DNA from: Phoronis australis | Taxonomy: Eukaryota > Phoronida > Phoronidae | Assembly (NCBI GenBank): GCA_002633005.1 | Contig: NMRA01000627.1 | Span: forward strand, 154,561-215,529 | DNA: 60,969 nucleotides | Reading direction: 5' to 3' | Shown: piece by piece, positions 1 through 11,737 of the stretch | How the letters are laid out: each line of letters starts with the position of its first letter | How positions within the stretch are numbered: the stretch's first letter is position 1 | Translations under genes and position numbers: made by a program | Notes under the pieces: model-generated | What the model saw: only the letters and a program-made list of their open reading frames with translations | Told to the model about the DNA's origin: nothing | Database searches by the model: none

Positions 1-1354
1 AGTCACGAGCGAGGATAATTGGCTTCGCTCATGCGGATATGATCAGCTGATTACAATCTAGCTAGCAGACTGTACTTTTTATGGAGAGAGTTTTACGTAG
101 TTTTTACTGTAATATTTGAAAAGAGGAGCGAAAACAAATATGAGTACAACTTTGAATTTTTCAAATCGGCCCAGGATAAGAGATTTTGCAACACAGCAAC
201 ACTCACGATTACTTTCATGCGGCGCGCACGAATACAAAAATATAGGACCCAAGTTATTTAGGTTTTGGAACACATGCATTGCAATATTCAAAATACGTTT
301 ATTATGAATCTTACAAGCTGTAAAACGGCGTTAAATTTCATTGTGCTCGTTTATTGTCATCCGTCAAATGGGCAATTTCCGAGATGTGATCTGCGGTGTG
401 CGCGTATGTACAAAACACGTGATTGTTATGTTCCTGAAGTACGAAAATTAAGAAACTTTAGCATGCCGTTATTATTGACAGGGACACGATAAAACGAATT
501 TGGATTTTGACTAGTTTTGATACAGCGAGCTGGCTGACCACTGCATCAGTGTCTCCGTTAGACCCAGAAATTTCACACAGCCCGGGTAGTTCACCTCGTC
601 CCCAAGATGTAGATCGAGCCTTGGACTATAATACTCCACGGTAGAGCTAACGACGTGCACACAAAATCTGAGTTAACCAGCACAGCTGTTTAAGTGAAAA
701 ACAATCTTGCATAATCCTCCGCCTTTTGTTACAAAAAAGTCTCGTCGATGACCCGCACACGCACGCTCACTCACTCTCATACGCAGACGAACTTCAAAAC
801 AAACGTCACGTGACAACAACATGTGTGTTCAGCCAGAGATTTTTCTCGTGTTGTGGAATACGATGTAGCGCGGATTTGGACTTAATCGCAATTAATCTGG
901 ACTCCATGTGAACTTTAAAAGTTAATTGTAAAACATAAGGAAGATTTTAGGTAATTTGTTGAGTCAAAACTATATTTTTTTCAAGAGTTTTCCTATTGAC
1001 AATCGCGATTCAGCGACGCATCAATCAGCAAGTTTTCGCCCTGTTATGAGCACAATTTTTTGAAAAATTGTCGTAATTTAAAAACGGTAGTTGATAGCAA
1101 TGCACCACAATTTTGTAGAAATACTGTCACAGGCTACAAATACGTCACAGAGCGTAAATTTGATGAATCCTAGCTTCCGATTTTACCCGTTTGGGAAACC
1201 GGGTTTCAACTGCCGTACGGCTACAATGAGCGTCCCCTCCCTGTGAAATGAATTTTTCTAAGCGTTTGTTTGAGCCAATACAGTATACAGCTTTCCACCA
1301 AGGCTAGGTGATGCAAGACATTATTCTTTGTTGCATTATAGTAACTGGTCTTGG
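1..1354. other. No gene recognised
   Basis: AT-rich sequence with only short chance reading frames on both strands. I see no splice-bounded coding exon, no recognisable protein motif and no clear repeat. Confidence 0.5.
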
Positions 1355-2095
1355 CTAATGGGGCTATTCGGAGAATTCTCCTCGCGGTGTCGCTGCTGTA
1401 CTAGTGGTGATTAAATTGCGCATGCGTGGCTGTCTGCATGTAAACAACTTGTAAAAGATGGAATTTTTATCAAAATACGTCGTTGCGCTAAGACTTATTA
1501 CTGCTAATTTCCTTGGTGCAAGTCTTCGACAGGTGGCCACAAATTCCCAAAAGACCTAAGGTTACTATATTCGTGGGCAATTGTGGTCAACAGGGTCAAC
1601 TAACTGACAAAAAGTGTGTGGATGCTGAAGCCCCGTGTGTGCTCTATGTCTATGACTATACAGTTCCATTCGGAGACTACACAACATTACTTGGTAAGTT
1701 TTTAGCAATCGGTTTCTATCAACATCGTTCGGTGATGTTATCCCCACCAGTTACCCCCACTGAATAACAGTTTTATTGAGTGGAACTAAGTGTTTCTTTT
1801 TGGAAACTCGCCCGATGCCGGGTAGGCTAGCAGCACATATTCATATTGGCCTGGGTGGGACAGTGCTCCCAAAATAAGAGGTGTATGGTACGTGATGCAC
1901 AGAAGTCAAGAGTGACTTTTCCACAGCAGTTTCTCTTCAAAACTATGCTGTTTCCAATAAAATTCTCTAGATGAGTGAGTTTCCTTATTTTATCGTGGAC
2001 CCCACCCCCAAGACCACCAGCTCAGTTATCGAATTAACATGAATAAGCCTTAATTCAGTAAATGTCGTAACATTGCATTGGAAAAAAAATGACAC
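1355..2095. repeat. Arm shared in inverted orientation with 20990-21716
   Basis: This segment begins with TAATGGGGCTATTCG and matches the reverse complement of 20990-21716, including the candidate exon at 1458-1693, its GTAAGTTT splice donor and a downstream CCACCCCCA block. A shorter direct match to its first ~75 bases lies at 19101. The similarity is visible by eye over about 700 bases with scattered substitutions and small gaps. Confidence 0.75.
1458..1693 (+). pseudogene. Candidate first coding exon of a secreted protein, frame damaged
   Basis: An ATG at 1458 opens a short hydrophobic signal-peptide-like start (MEFLSKYVVALRL). A strong donor TTG|GTAAGTTT follows at 1693/1694. The central part reads best in another frame (PKVTIFVGNCGQQGQ, then DAEAPCVLYVYDY). 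The inverted copy at 21386-21611 has two more bases just before the donor, which would put the junction in phase 0 with the exon at 7553. So this copy probably carries a 2-base deletion, and the switch between the signal-peptide and body frames may be another lesion or an unrecognised splice. I do not recognise the family. The exon could be a decayed gene or part of a repeat. Confidence 0.35.
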
Positions 2096-2197
2096 CTAGA
2101 ATGAATTGTACTTGTTGAGATCAGAAGCACATTTTAAGTGTCATGGAAAAATACACATTGTTAAATCACTTTTAGCCTGTTTCACATATTTTTATGC

Positions 2198-2452
2198 AGT
2201 TATTAAATAAGAATTGGGTACAAAGGTTATTAGTTTCTACACATAAACATGAAGATGAAATGTCAAGTATGTTCTGCCTTACAAAAGTAATTCCGGCGTA
2301 CAGAGCGCCTATAGCCTCTACATCGCCTCTGGTTCGGGCCAACAGAGGCGATGGTCATTGCCTAATATTAAATAAGAATTGGGTACAAAGGTTATTAGTT
2401 TCTACACATAAACATGAAGATGAAATGTAAAGTATGTTCTCCCTTACAAAAA
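2198..2452. repeat. About 85-bp direct repeat with an 85-bp spacer
   Basis: Two nearly identical copies (about 2198-2284 and 2370-2452) begin ATTAAATAAGAATTGGG and end at CCTTACAAAA. They flank a GC-richer spacer (2285-2369). The second copy runs straight into the palindrome array at 2453, and the same CCTTACAAAA edge appears at the far array near 10340, so this is probably the border of an inserted element. Confidence 0.7.
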
Positions 2453-2870
2453 TGAACTTAAGTTTTTCGATGAAAACTTAAGTTTTTGGCGAAAAAACTT
2501 AAGTTTTTGGACAATAACTTAAGTTTTAGAGGAAAAACTTAAGTTCTTCCGAAAAACTTAAGTTTTTAAAAGAAACTTAAGTTTTTAAAACTTAAGTTTT
2601 TCCCCAAAAACTTAAGTTTTTCAGCACAATGTTAAGTTTTTCAGAAAACTTAAGTTTTTTCAAGTGTAAAACTTAAGTTTTCACAAATAAACTTAAGTTT
2701 CAAGTAATAACTTAAGTTTTCATGAAAACTTAAGTTTTTTGTACTAATAAAACTTAGGTTTTTCTGATAACTTAAGTTTATCACAAAACTTAAGTTTTTG
2801 TAATTTTAAAAACTTAAGTTTTCCTGACTTCTTAAGTTTTTCAGAAAACTGGATTTTTTCATTTGTGGAA
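2453..2870. repeat. Array of CTTAAG palindromes (left)
   Basis: About 18 copies of the self-complementary core AACTTAAGTT occur in roughly 400 bases, often extended to AAAACTTAAGTTTT. They are separated by spacers of variable length and sequence, so this is not an ordinary head-to-tail satellite. The first bases (CCTTACAAAAATGAACTTAAG, 2441 onward) match the reverse complement of the right edge of the second array near 10310-10345. Confidence 0.85.
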
Positions 2871-4290
2871 AACTTGAATTTTCTAAAAACTTTAAGGTTT
2901 CTATGTGATGAAAATTTACGTTTTCAAGTTTTTAAAATTTGAATATTGTGAGATGTATTTAATTTTTGGTTCGAAATTTTTCCCATTATTTTCCAACAAA
3001 AAATTATTGTTTTCTCATACAAAACCCATCATCTCAAAAAAATGTTGCCCGAATGTTTCCTTAGCATTTATATAGATATAAATACCATAAAACGACGAAC
3101 ATTTAACCTGGTCAAAACAGAATTAGTGCAGTTATGTAATCATTACGGCACGTCTTTGTGAATTTAAATGTAGACGAACATCCGGTGACCAACAGCAGTA
3201 AGAATGCACCCAATGTTAATCCCCTGAGACACTGACCTGGTCAGTACAATGTAATCAATTGATTTCATGCAATTCTTAAAAAAACGTAGTTCTTTTGCAA
3301 GTTTCCTTTGTGTTGAGTTGTATTCGTAAGGCAGTTTCCACCGGAAGTCAACAGTTTGAATTTTATAACGGACAGTCAACTTCGAGGAAAAAGTCGTGTG
3401 TTGGCTAGCCTGCGACAATGAAGTTTATATTACTACGAGCAGAGCCAGCAAGAAGACATTTCAGAAGTTTTGGAAGTCAGGTTAGTGCCAGAGAGCGTTC
3501 TAAAATCGATTGGCCACAATCGGTGGTGTGATTTCCAACGAACGTGTTAAGTTCGTTATTGTCAGCCACTCACGAGTCACCACGCTGTCACACACCGACA
3601 TGGACTCATTCTGTGTGTGAATTATCTAACCTTCTAACGTGTAATATACTTCAGGGGAATCCATAACGTTCACATAGGCTATTACTCTATTATATTTCTG
3701 TCTTCTGAGGTTGTGGCAGTGTGATCAATGCAAGGGGGGGGGACTACCAAGGCAAATTGTAATCGTCTCCCAAATTAGAAGAGTAACTATGGTATCTGAA
3801 CCATTGTCACATGTTCACAGGCGCCGAAATGAGCTAGGACGAACTCTAGACACTTCTGTGTATTCATTAGTTTATACGCCCTCATGCATTAAACTTGAGT
3901 TGTTGCTAACCTCAATTTCAATTTTTGCTATCCGTAAAAATCTTGCACAGTTTTGGTCATCAGTACCTTGTATTAAATTAAAACCAAATTTTAACGTATA
4001 ATGATGCCAGATATACTTTTATTTTCAATAAATAATTACAATTTTTGAAAAATAGATAGACCGCGAAAAAGTCACCCTTCAGACTTCAGAGCGGCAATCC
4101 CTAAGACCGTATTCCTCTTCTTTCGGGAGTCGCCACCGGGAGCCGGGGATTCATAAGATTGTCCTTTGGAATTCCCCCTGAATAAACACCAGGCCTTTTA
4201 AACTGCTGTGTAGTGTAGAAAATATGTCGTCAATCATTCACTTTTTAGCTTTTGCGCTTATCTGTATGACTTACATCCGCTGACGAACGC
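2871..4290. other. No gene recognised
   Basis: AT-rich DNA. Short open frames on both strands lack motifs or splice context. It would lie in intron 1 of the candidate plus-strand gene. Confidence 0.45.
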
Positions 4291-4373
4291 GGTGCTTCCA
4301 GCATGGGTAAACGCCGGCAAAAATCAAACGTCATCCCGTGTTCACTGTCTCGCAGGCCAGAAAACCTAATTTC

Positions 4374-4670
4374 TCATGACGGAACCCATCTCCGCACTCT
4401 TTTTGTTTCATATTTTTGCTTTGATTCTTTCTGAACTCGTTTTTTAGCAACTAAACCAATGCTTCCATGTTTAGACATTTTGCCAGAGTGCAGACGATCA
4501 GTAGTATCACGTGACAACTTATTCAGAAACTGCAGGGCACGTTCAGAGAATCGATAGGATTTGACCGCGAGCGTCATCTGTGCACGCCGCATCACACTCG
4601 TTCTATTTTCCTTTCGGTGCTCATTCGAAGACGGGAGTTTCTTTGACGACCACAGGGGCTTTTTCGACGG
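4374..4670 (-). other. Unrecognised short, highly basic open frame
   Basis: The minus strand is open for about 99 codons from a stop near 4670 down to 4374. The first Met is at 4595 and gives 73 residues. The translation is rich in Lys and Arg (KSYRFSERALQFLNKL near the middle, then AKKRVQKESKQKYE). The helix-like ALQFLNKL stretch slightly recalls histone-fold proteins, but the next conserved positions are absent. No start context or splice sites support it. It may be chance. Confidence 0.15.
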
Positions 4671-4754
4671 TTTTTATAGGCTTGTGTCGGGGTTCGTTAC
4701 TTTGGAGCAAATGTCGAGCAGACAATCTTAGGATCTACTTGCCTATGCGGCTAG

Positions 4755-4850
4755 CTTTTTAACTTGCCCATCGGGCAAGTACTTTTCAAATTCCACTTGC
4801 CCGACGCAAAATCTACATGTACACGGGCAATCGGGCAACCGTTATTGTTG
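4755..4850. repeat. Short inverted words around CTTGCCCGA
   Basis: CTTGCCCATCGGGCAAG forms a short hairpin, and related words CACTTGCCCGACG and GGGCAATCGGGCAA follow within 80 bases. Probably the remnant of a small inverted-repeat element. Confidence 0.35.
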
Positions 4851-5621
4851 AGCCCTGTCATATCACTACAGGTCAATAATTTGCAAGGTTCACTTGCCTC
4901 ATCCACGCACCAATCCTAAAATTTGGGGGGTGCTCAAATTTTTGGGCATGTTGACCTTTTACTAAAAAAACGTGGTATGTTCAGAGCTGTGCACAGTGCA
5001 TTCCTGAATTACAGCTTTTTAGTGGACTCGTGTCTCGTTTTCTCAATTTTTTTTGTTTCTATGAGGCTGACCTTTTCATGCCCACTTCGGCAAGTGGGGG
5101 GGGTGCTCGTTCGAACCTCCCCTGGGTGCGCGCATGTGCCTGGTTCTCAAAATTAAGAATCACCAATGTAACTATTGTATTGCCTATTTTGACTGATTTG
5201 CTCAGGTTTCACGGGAGGATCTAGGTTATTGAATGTGAAAGGACATCCCGATCCCGCTACTAGTACCCTATCTGGAATACCTCCCGGCATAGGTCACAAT
5301 GTACCCAAGTGAACTCTCACCAGTCAACATGTTAACTATTGTGAAGCACAGTGAAACTTGCATAATTCCTATCTAATTGCACCAAATAATTCAATGCCAA
5401 TAAGGAAATCTGTGTGATTTGACTTTGGGATTGAGTATGTGCTTTCGAATTTTTACCGGGTTGTGGAATACTAGAATGTGGCAAAAGTTTGCATATTCAG
5501 ACTTAAAATTTTCACCTTCAATGCGAGTTCAACTGGTTTTATTGAAATCAAATATTTCAATGTCATGGTGAAAGTGATAGTTAATCTGGGTACAACTTTA
5601 CCTAGGAGTTGAGTTGAGTTG
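4851..5621. other. No gene recognised
   Basis: No coding exon, RNA gene or clear repeat seen. Confidence 0.4.
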
Positions 5622-5626
5622 AATAT

Positions 5627-7053
5627 CATGGGTGAGAAACATCATGACCGCCGGTCCTCTAAACTGGACCTCCAGGAATCAAATGGGACCGCCGCACCAG
5701 AAAATGGGACTGACGCACCTAAAAACATGACTGCCCCACCACAAAACAGGACCGCGGGGGACTAAAACCGCAATGACTAAGATTTATTACCGTTAGGCCT
5801 ACACAGATCATACAATGGGGCTATGTACGTATGCACATGCAGGTCTTGTGTAGATTAATCCACCGGAATCTTTTGTGCGCAACAGAGGACACTTCGCTTT
5901 GTAATACACGGCGCTTTTGAGTTTTACTCATCACCAGGCTCCCGGCTGCGGTATGTGACTTATAAACAGTTGAAAGGTCAACATTTAATAAATCTAACAG
6001 TTCAAAACAACCACGTTGTACGCTTTTGAGCTAAATAATTATAATTTTATCCACTGCGTAAGTTTTAGAACAAAATGAAAATCATTTTCTCCAATTTGAC
6101 GTTTAAAGTTAGTCAAGTAAAAAAACGGGCCTTCTGGTTCTCGGGTGAAGCATCATCATACTAGCTGCCTTTTTGCGGCAAAGCTGTATACTAAATATAC
6201 AGCTTTGCGCCGATGTGGGTAAAAAACTGAACATGTAAAATCTTCACCCGGCGAATTTGTGTTATTAACGACACTCTTCCTTGAGTAAACTAAATTATTT
6301 CATCGGCGCTCGAGAAAAATTGTCGTTCTGTCGTTATTCTGCGTTCTCTTAAGTCGGCTTACATTGGCCGGTTCCTTTTCCCCCCGGCCGATTCTTCAGT
6401 CAACTGTTCTTCTACAAGGTTGCGTACCTGGCACAACAAATTATCTAAACTGGTTTCATTTCGTTATAAGTTTTTAGTATACCAGCAAATCGAATTTCAG
6501 AACAATTCTTGTTGCCGCGAAGTTGTCGTCATCTTCCAAAAGATGTCGCAAAATTTTTCTGAGGAAATGGCGCGTGCACATGTCACGAGGGCGACAAACT
6601 TATTGTTACAATAGTTCATAGACTGTTTTTCACTCAAGCTGTTGCGACCTGCAAGGTGAGTGTTGGTTGACGCCTACATTTTGCATGTGCCTGCGCTGGT
6701 CGCGCGCTCTACTACATGTTGATGTAAGTTTCACGACGAGGTGACTAGCAGAACTACCCGGGCTGTGGGAAATTTCGGGGATGTAATGGAGCTCAATAAC
6801 GCTAAGCTGTCAAGCTTTATTTTGGCGATAGTCTTTACACAGCTATCTGACCGGTTACGTCATAACCCGCAGTATCACAAAGGCCTTAACTACTCAGTCC
6901 CCGGCGGTCCTGTTTTGTGGTGGGGCGGTCATGTTTTTAGGTGCATCAGTCCTGTTTTGTGGTGGGGCGGTCATGTTTTTAGGTGCGTCAGTCCTGTTTT
7001 GGGTGAGTCGGTCTGATTTAGAGGACCGGCGGTCGTATTGTTTCTCACCCGTG
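5627..7053. mobile_element. Fold-back TIR transposon, non-autonomous, 1.43 kb
   Basis: The left end CATGGGTGAGAAACATCATG (5627) is the inverse of the right end, and the arms (about 5627-5765 and 6893-7053) stay complementary for roughly 140 bases, both containing ACCGCCGGTCCTCTAAA. Both ends are flanked by AATAT (5622-5626 and 7054-7058), consistent with a 5-bp target duplication. The arms contain internal repeats; on the right GTCCTGTTTTGTGGTGGGGC occurs twice. The interior shows no transposase. The family is not assigned. Confidence 0.85.
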
Positions 7054-7058
7054 AATAT

Positions 7059-7552
7059 GGACTGACTAGAATGATCTCCTCATGTCTGTAGGGGCATATT
7101 CGTTTCCCTCTAGAAATTTGCTTGAAACCTCAATTTAATATCTTTGCAAATGTCAACCAGTAAAGTGATTGGTAGGAGTACTACAGGATATAGTATTTTT
7201 TGTTTACTGTAGTACATGAGATAATAATTTTATTTTTACTGTAAACTATTATGGTTACGTAAGACTTCTCGTGAAGACCATGCCAGTATATTCAATGGTG
7301 GATTCAGAAGACATCTAAGTGGCCATGACCCCGGCCCCCTAAAACGCTACAAGATCAATTGGCAGTTGGGGGGCAGGGGGTGAATGTCTGATGGGCAAAA
7401 CCCTACTCTGCCCTAACCCCCCAACTCAAAATCCTGGACCCCCCACCGCCCCTGATCTTTACATGGATAACATTCCCTGTAAATGGGTTATATCTGGATT
7501 CTTAAGAAGCTATCACATACTGTTCTGTTTACTAATATCTCACTGTTTTCAG
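7059..7552. other. Intron-like interval
   Basis: Between the TIR element and the next candidate exon. Contains G/C-tract DNA at 7320-7450 and no recognisable gene. Confidence 0.35.
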
Positions 7553-7657
7553 GTCTCTATTAACTTGGCAGAGTACGTGGAAGAACAAGACATCCAAACA
7601 TTTGCATCGAAACAATCACCCAGGGGTGGTATTGGGCTGTTTACATCGACATGGCAG
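7553..7657 (+). CDS. Candidate internal coding exon (35 codons)
   Basis: The exon is bounded by a good acceptor (CTGTTTTCAG|GT, after 7552) and donor (TGGCAG|GTAGAG, at 7657/7658). It is 105 nt long and open in phase 0, with a protein-like composition (INLAEYVEEQDIQTF, then SPRGGIGLFTSTWQ). It would join the exon ending at 1693 in phase 0 if the inverted-copy version of that exon is ancestral. I do not recognise the family. Transcript support would be decisive. Confidence 0.4.
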
Positions 7658-8570
7658 GTAGAGCTTCATATGTTTCATTGTTGAGTTAAAAATAGTGCTG
7701 CTATCAGGGTTTGAATTTGAAACAATATGAAATTTGTCCTTGGTTTAGCCAATGGGATTATAATCTTTAACAAGCTCACTGATTCTTGTAGCCATTTGGT
7801 CAAGTCAATGTAAAGCTTCTTGGTTTTGCTATAAGTTTCAAAAAGTACACGCGGAAGTATACATGTGAGATTAAACTTTCAGTTCTAACCCTGGTTGTGC
7901 CGGCTAAATGTCCATGAAACATTAGTAAGAAGTTCTATGCTGGCTGGAAACAGCTAGTTAGAATACAACTAGCTCTGCTCATTATGTAGAGTTGTGCATT
8001 TTCTTATCAGATTAACGAATTAAACAATGAAAAGTTCATAAAAATAATGGGAATTGAAGTTTATTGCAGTTGCCAACAGTTTCATCATTTGATAAAAATA
8101 TGAATTAATTTGTCATAGAACTTGAACTAAAAAGTTACATAATACGATACCTGGTTAGCCTGAAGTCCAACTTTTATTAACACATTAAGTTTTGTCATAT
8201 GCACGGTTTGTTCTAGATTGTAATAGCATAATAGGTGACCATGTGCATGTTTTGTATTCAAGTTGTATAGAATAAAATTGTTTTGAATGTCGCGAATCCA
8301 GGATTAAAACTTCATTCAAAACAGTATGTGGAAAACTGACCCACTGCAGTGAATGCTTGAAGTAAACTTGCAGACTAGGCTTGCACTTGAATCCTGGAGA
8401 GTGATTGGTTAAATTTTGAGTTTGAAGACTATTCTAGGCTCTGTATATAAGTCAGGAAGTTTAACAAATCAGTGTTGTATAAACAGCACGATAAATATCC
8501 AGCAAGTTAAGTTGTCTTATACTGATAGCTTTTACCCGTCTGTTATTAAAATTTGTTGTCTTTATTGCAG

Positions 8571-8649
8571 AGTGTGCCTTCAACAATCGTTGGATAAGGA
8601 AGGTTACCCAGACAACGCAACGTACGCACTTACGAACTGCAGCTCATGA
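8571..8649 (+). CDS. Candidate exon, frame ambiguous
   Basis: A clean acceptor TTTATTGCAG precedes 8571. Starting at 8571 in phase 0 gives a stop after eight codons. Using the AG two bases downstream (8573) gives an open basic tail starting CAFNNRWIRKVTQ with a stop near 8670. It may be a terminal exon or a decayed internal one. Confidence 0.25.
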
Positions 8650-8775
8650 ACCTATGAATTCAGTTATCTGAGCTCACAAACGCGCGTCTGTAGTCACAAA
8701 ACATGGATTATTTGCCTGTGAAGCTAAGCGAGCAGATCCAGCTAAAGAAGATTAAGTGGCTTGTGGTCTACCATA

Positions 8776-9170
8776 GGGCCCTTTCACATTGACTTAACTC
8801 TTGTCTGAGCGGAGAATCGGCGTATACTGCGAAGTTAAGTGGACCGTTCATTCTGGCTTCGGTAGGTAATGAACTTCGAAGTAAACAGTAGGTGACGCTG
8901 TCGTGATCGAAAGCATCGCAAGGTAGCACTGCACGCTAAGATGTGACAACTTGGGAACATTTACATGTGTTAATTGACGAAAAACTTATTTTTAAATTGA
9001 TTGGTGATTATTAGAGCAAGGAATAAGCAACTATTACCCATCACACTACTATGCAATTGTTAATGATAACAGTGGCCCCTGGCAATAACTTCGATAGGAT
9101 TGAAGTTGATAGTTTATACTGACAGTAACTTCCAAAAACTTCGACGTGTCGATGTTAGTATGAAAGGCCC
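8776..9170. mobile_element. 395-bp MITE flanked by TA
   Basis: Left end GGGCCCTTTCACATTGAC and right end GTTAGTATGAAAGGCCC are imperfect inverted repeats. Both outer sides are TA (8774-8775 and 9171-9172). No coding capacity. It resembles a small non-autonomous DNA transposon; superfamily not assigned. Confidence 0.7.
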
Positions 9171-10059
9171 TATATTTGTGTGAAGTTCAGTAGCTTTAAA
9201 TTAAAGAAAAATTAATATTTCTGTGGTGAATGGTCTAAGTTTTCTAGTTTCCATCTCGTATAACCAGGTTGTACTTAGGGTTACTTTTAGTGAAACTTGT
9301 TCGCATCATGGAGTGTATTGGATTTACTTCTATTATGACTGTCAACAAAACGAAACTTTGACATTTAAATTGATATTTTTAAGGTTGCAAAAAATTATAG
9401 TTGATTCTAGGCACTATTTCTAGCATAAGGATTGTACTTCCCAAAATCAGACCTGTCGCCATTGTCGATAAACTTTTAGTTACCTGTTACGTTTTATGTA
9501 ATTATGCTTTTGTCTCTGTAGATATTCTTGGATTTTGCATATTAAGTGATTTGTTATTCTTGGTGTCATTGCTGTAATTTTAGTTGAAACGTAGACTTTT
9601 GTTGTGACTTTCGTGGCTATGTAATCACATTTTCTTTGGTTGTGTTTCATGATTTGGTAGTGATTTCTCTGTTTGTACATTCCATTTTGCTCCCTCAGTT
9701 ATCGCATAATTGTCATAGATTAAGAATGATGCAAATATTGAACATATTATTAGCCTCATTTAGTTTTCACTGCATTGTATGCATGACACTTGATGAACTG
9801 ATTTTTGAAATGTTTCTGGTTTTTAAAATTTTGATATTTCACTTATGTTCACTTATTTTAAGGAACTAGTGTATTTTAGGCAATGCATTTTATTTTCTGC
9901 AATTAATCACTGTTAATGTAATGTTAATAGAACTTTATGAGCATCATTAAATTTGTTACTGTACTCCACTCTTGTTTTAGTGAAAGTCGAAATTTTTGAA
10001 TGTCTGTCCTATTGAAACTTATTGCTTTTAGAAAACTTCAGTTTTCAAAAGTTAGTTCC
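9171..10059. other. AT-rich interval, no gene recognised
   Basis: T-rich sequence with chance reading frames only. No motif or splice-bounded exon seen. Confidence 0.4.
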
Positions 10060-10352
10060 TTCAAAACTTATGTTTAAGTTTTTATAAGTTATACTTAAGT
10101 TTTTGAAAAACTTAAGTTTTCAGAACTTAAGTTTTTGAAAAACTTAAGTTTTCAGAACTTAAGTGTTTGAAAAACTTAAGTTTTTGAAAACTTAAGTTAT
10201 GAAAACTTAAGTTCGTTCCAAAAAACTTGTTCCAAAATACTTAAGTTTTCGACAAAAACTTAAGTTTTTGGGAATGAAAACTTAAGTTTTTGAGACCAAA
10301 ACCTTAAGTTTTTCGATGAAAGTTCATTTTTGTAAGGGCTGCCTTACAAAAG
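10060..10352. repeat. Array of CTTAAG palindromes (right)
   Basis: About a dozen CTTAAG-centred palindromes in 260 bases with variable spacers, as in 2453-2870 but in the opposite orientation at its outer edge. It ends with a hairpin: TTTTGTAAGG, a GCTG loop, then CCTTACAAAA at about 10328-10351. Confidence 0.85.
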
Positions 10353-10407
10353 TAGTTTTGTCTTGTCTTTTCTTTTACAATTTGCTAATATTTCTATTCT
10401 GTTACAG

Positions 10408-10513
10408 GCAAGAAAAAACAACTGAAACCAACCGCCTGGCCATCTATTTCACCGTTGGACAAAGTGAAAACCAATTCTTCAGCAATAACCTGAGAGAATT
10501 GAATGTAATTTAG
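10408..10513 (+). CDS. Candidate terminal coding exon
   Basis: The acceptor TTCTGTTACAG is followed by G and then an open frame from CAA to a TAG at 10511-10513 (KTTETNRLAIYFTVGQ near the start, SNNLRELNVI at the end). Entry is in phase 2, which does not obviously fit the exon at 8571, so the model is incomplete. No known domain recognised. The 3' region downstream (10985-11735) is also present in the inverted copy at 20.2-21.0 kb. Confidence 0.35.
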
Positions 10514-10984
10514 TAATTCAGCACCTGATATGCCTGATTATGAACTCCCTCGCAATGTTGTTTCTTTCTGTGCTTTTTCGGTTGGCAATTTGTTTTTAAA
10601 TACACTGATAATTATTTATTCTCGAATCTTGTGCATAGTAGCTAGCTACAATTGAAAACATACAATAAGACAATCGATGCAGTCACTGAATGTCATTTCC
10701 CCATAATCTGTACCAAATTGAAAAGTTTTTGCCAATAGTATAAAGCCTTTCATCTGAAAGGAAAATTTAATGTCACTCAGCTTTTGGCTTTCATTTCACT
10801 GGGTTCTAGTTTCAATGGCCTATAGAAGCGCTTGTAAAAAAGGTCCAGTTTCAACACGTGGCTTTCTTTCATGTAACCTCATTCAGCCTCAATAACATCC
10901 ACAATTAGACCCTTGAAGGTAAACACAGCAGCATATCACTTGAATCGTTTTGAGCCCAAAATCAGACTCTGAACTAGACCAGAG
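10514..10984. other. No gene recognised; possible 3' UTR
   Basis: Non-coding sequence downstream of the candidate terminal exon. Confidence 0.3.
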
Positions 10985-11735
10985 TGTGACTAGGTCTTCT
11001 TTAGCTTCAGTCCCTCATGTTTCTTCCAGGAAAGGAAATAAACTATTGTCCACACATGACTCATTGCCTATGAAAGGGCATCCTCGCCAACAAGGCTTAT
11101 TTGTGTAGCAGTCAGATATAGTTCATCTGGATACACAGACACTCCACTGGCACATTGTCTTATGGTAACTTAGTACTGCGATTCACATTTCTCCAGGGCC
11201 ACTGACTTGCACATTGTGCCAAGCAGCACTGCTGGTGTGTGGAAGTGCTGTGGGAAGAGAACGGAGTAACAAAGCTTGTCTATGATACTGCTTGAAGTGG
11301 TCTTAAAATGTCACTGCACCTGGAACAAATATTGAAATATGAATAATTAAGTACTCCAGATTGGATCAAAAATGTTATCCCTGTTTTTCAAAAATATATG
11401 GTGATTGGTCTACAGTTTCACATAAAAGTAAATATTTACTATTTTCAGAAACCAAGGGTGTATATAATGAGTATTGCATAAAACTGTGTCTTTATTTTTT
11501 ATCCCTAGCCATAACAATTCTTTAAACGCATCACTTGTCTGTAAAATATACAATTTTTTTGAGATAACTTCAAAGCTTTGTTGCCCATTTTCAAGCCTTT
11601 TTAATTTTGATACTTTCAGCAATTTTAAACTCAGATTACAGGTTCATGGGTCAGTCAAGCATACTTCTAGCCTAAGGTTAAGGGAACCGTTTTTTTTTCT
11701 AATAGAAGATATGAAGACTTGGGTCTAAAATCTGT
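10985..11735. repeat. Arm shared in inverted orientation with 20205-20985
   Basis: Contains CTTCAGTCCCTCATGTTTCT, ATGACTCATTGCCTATGAAA and GAAGATATGAAGACTTGGGT, each found as reverse complement in 20205-20985 in matching order. Together with 1355-2095 it makes the short locus at 20.2-21.7 kb look like this locus minus about 8.9 kb. Confidence 0.75.
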
Positions 11736-11737
11736 TA

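Noticed and set aside
2453-2870. CRISPR-like array
   Set aside because: Repeats are about 10-14 bp palindromes with irregular 5-20 bp spacers in animal DNA; no cas genes or fixed spacer length.
4374-4595. Histone H2B-like protein
   Set aside because: Only a short helix-like stretch resembles a histone fold; the following conserved region is absent.
6741-7016. 91-codon plus-strand frame
   Set aside because: Lies in the repetitive right arm of the 5627-7053 element; the repeated GGHVFRC translation comes from direct repeats.
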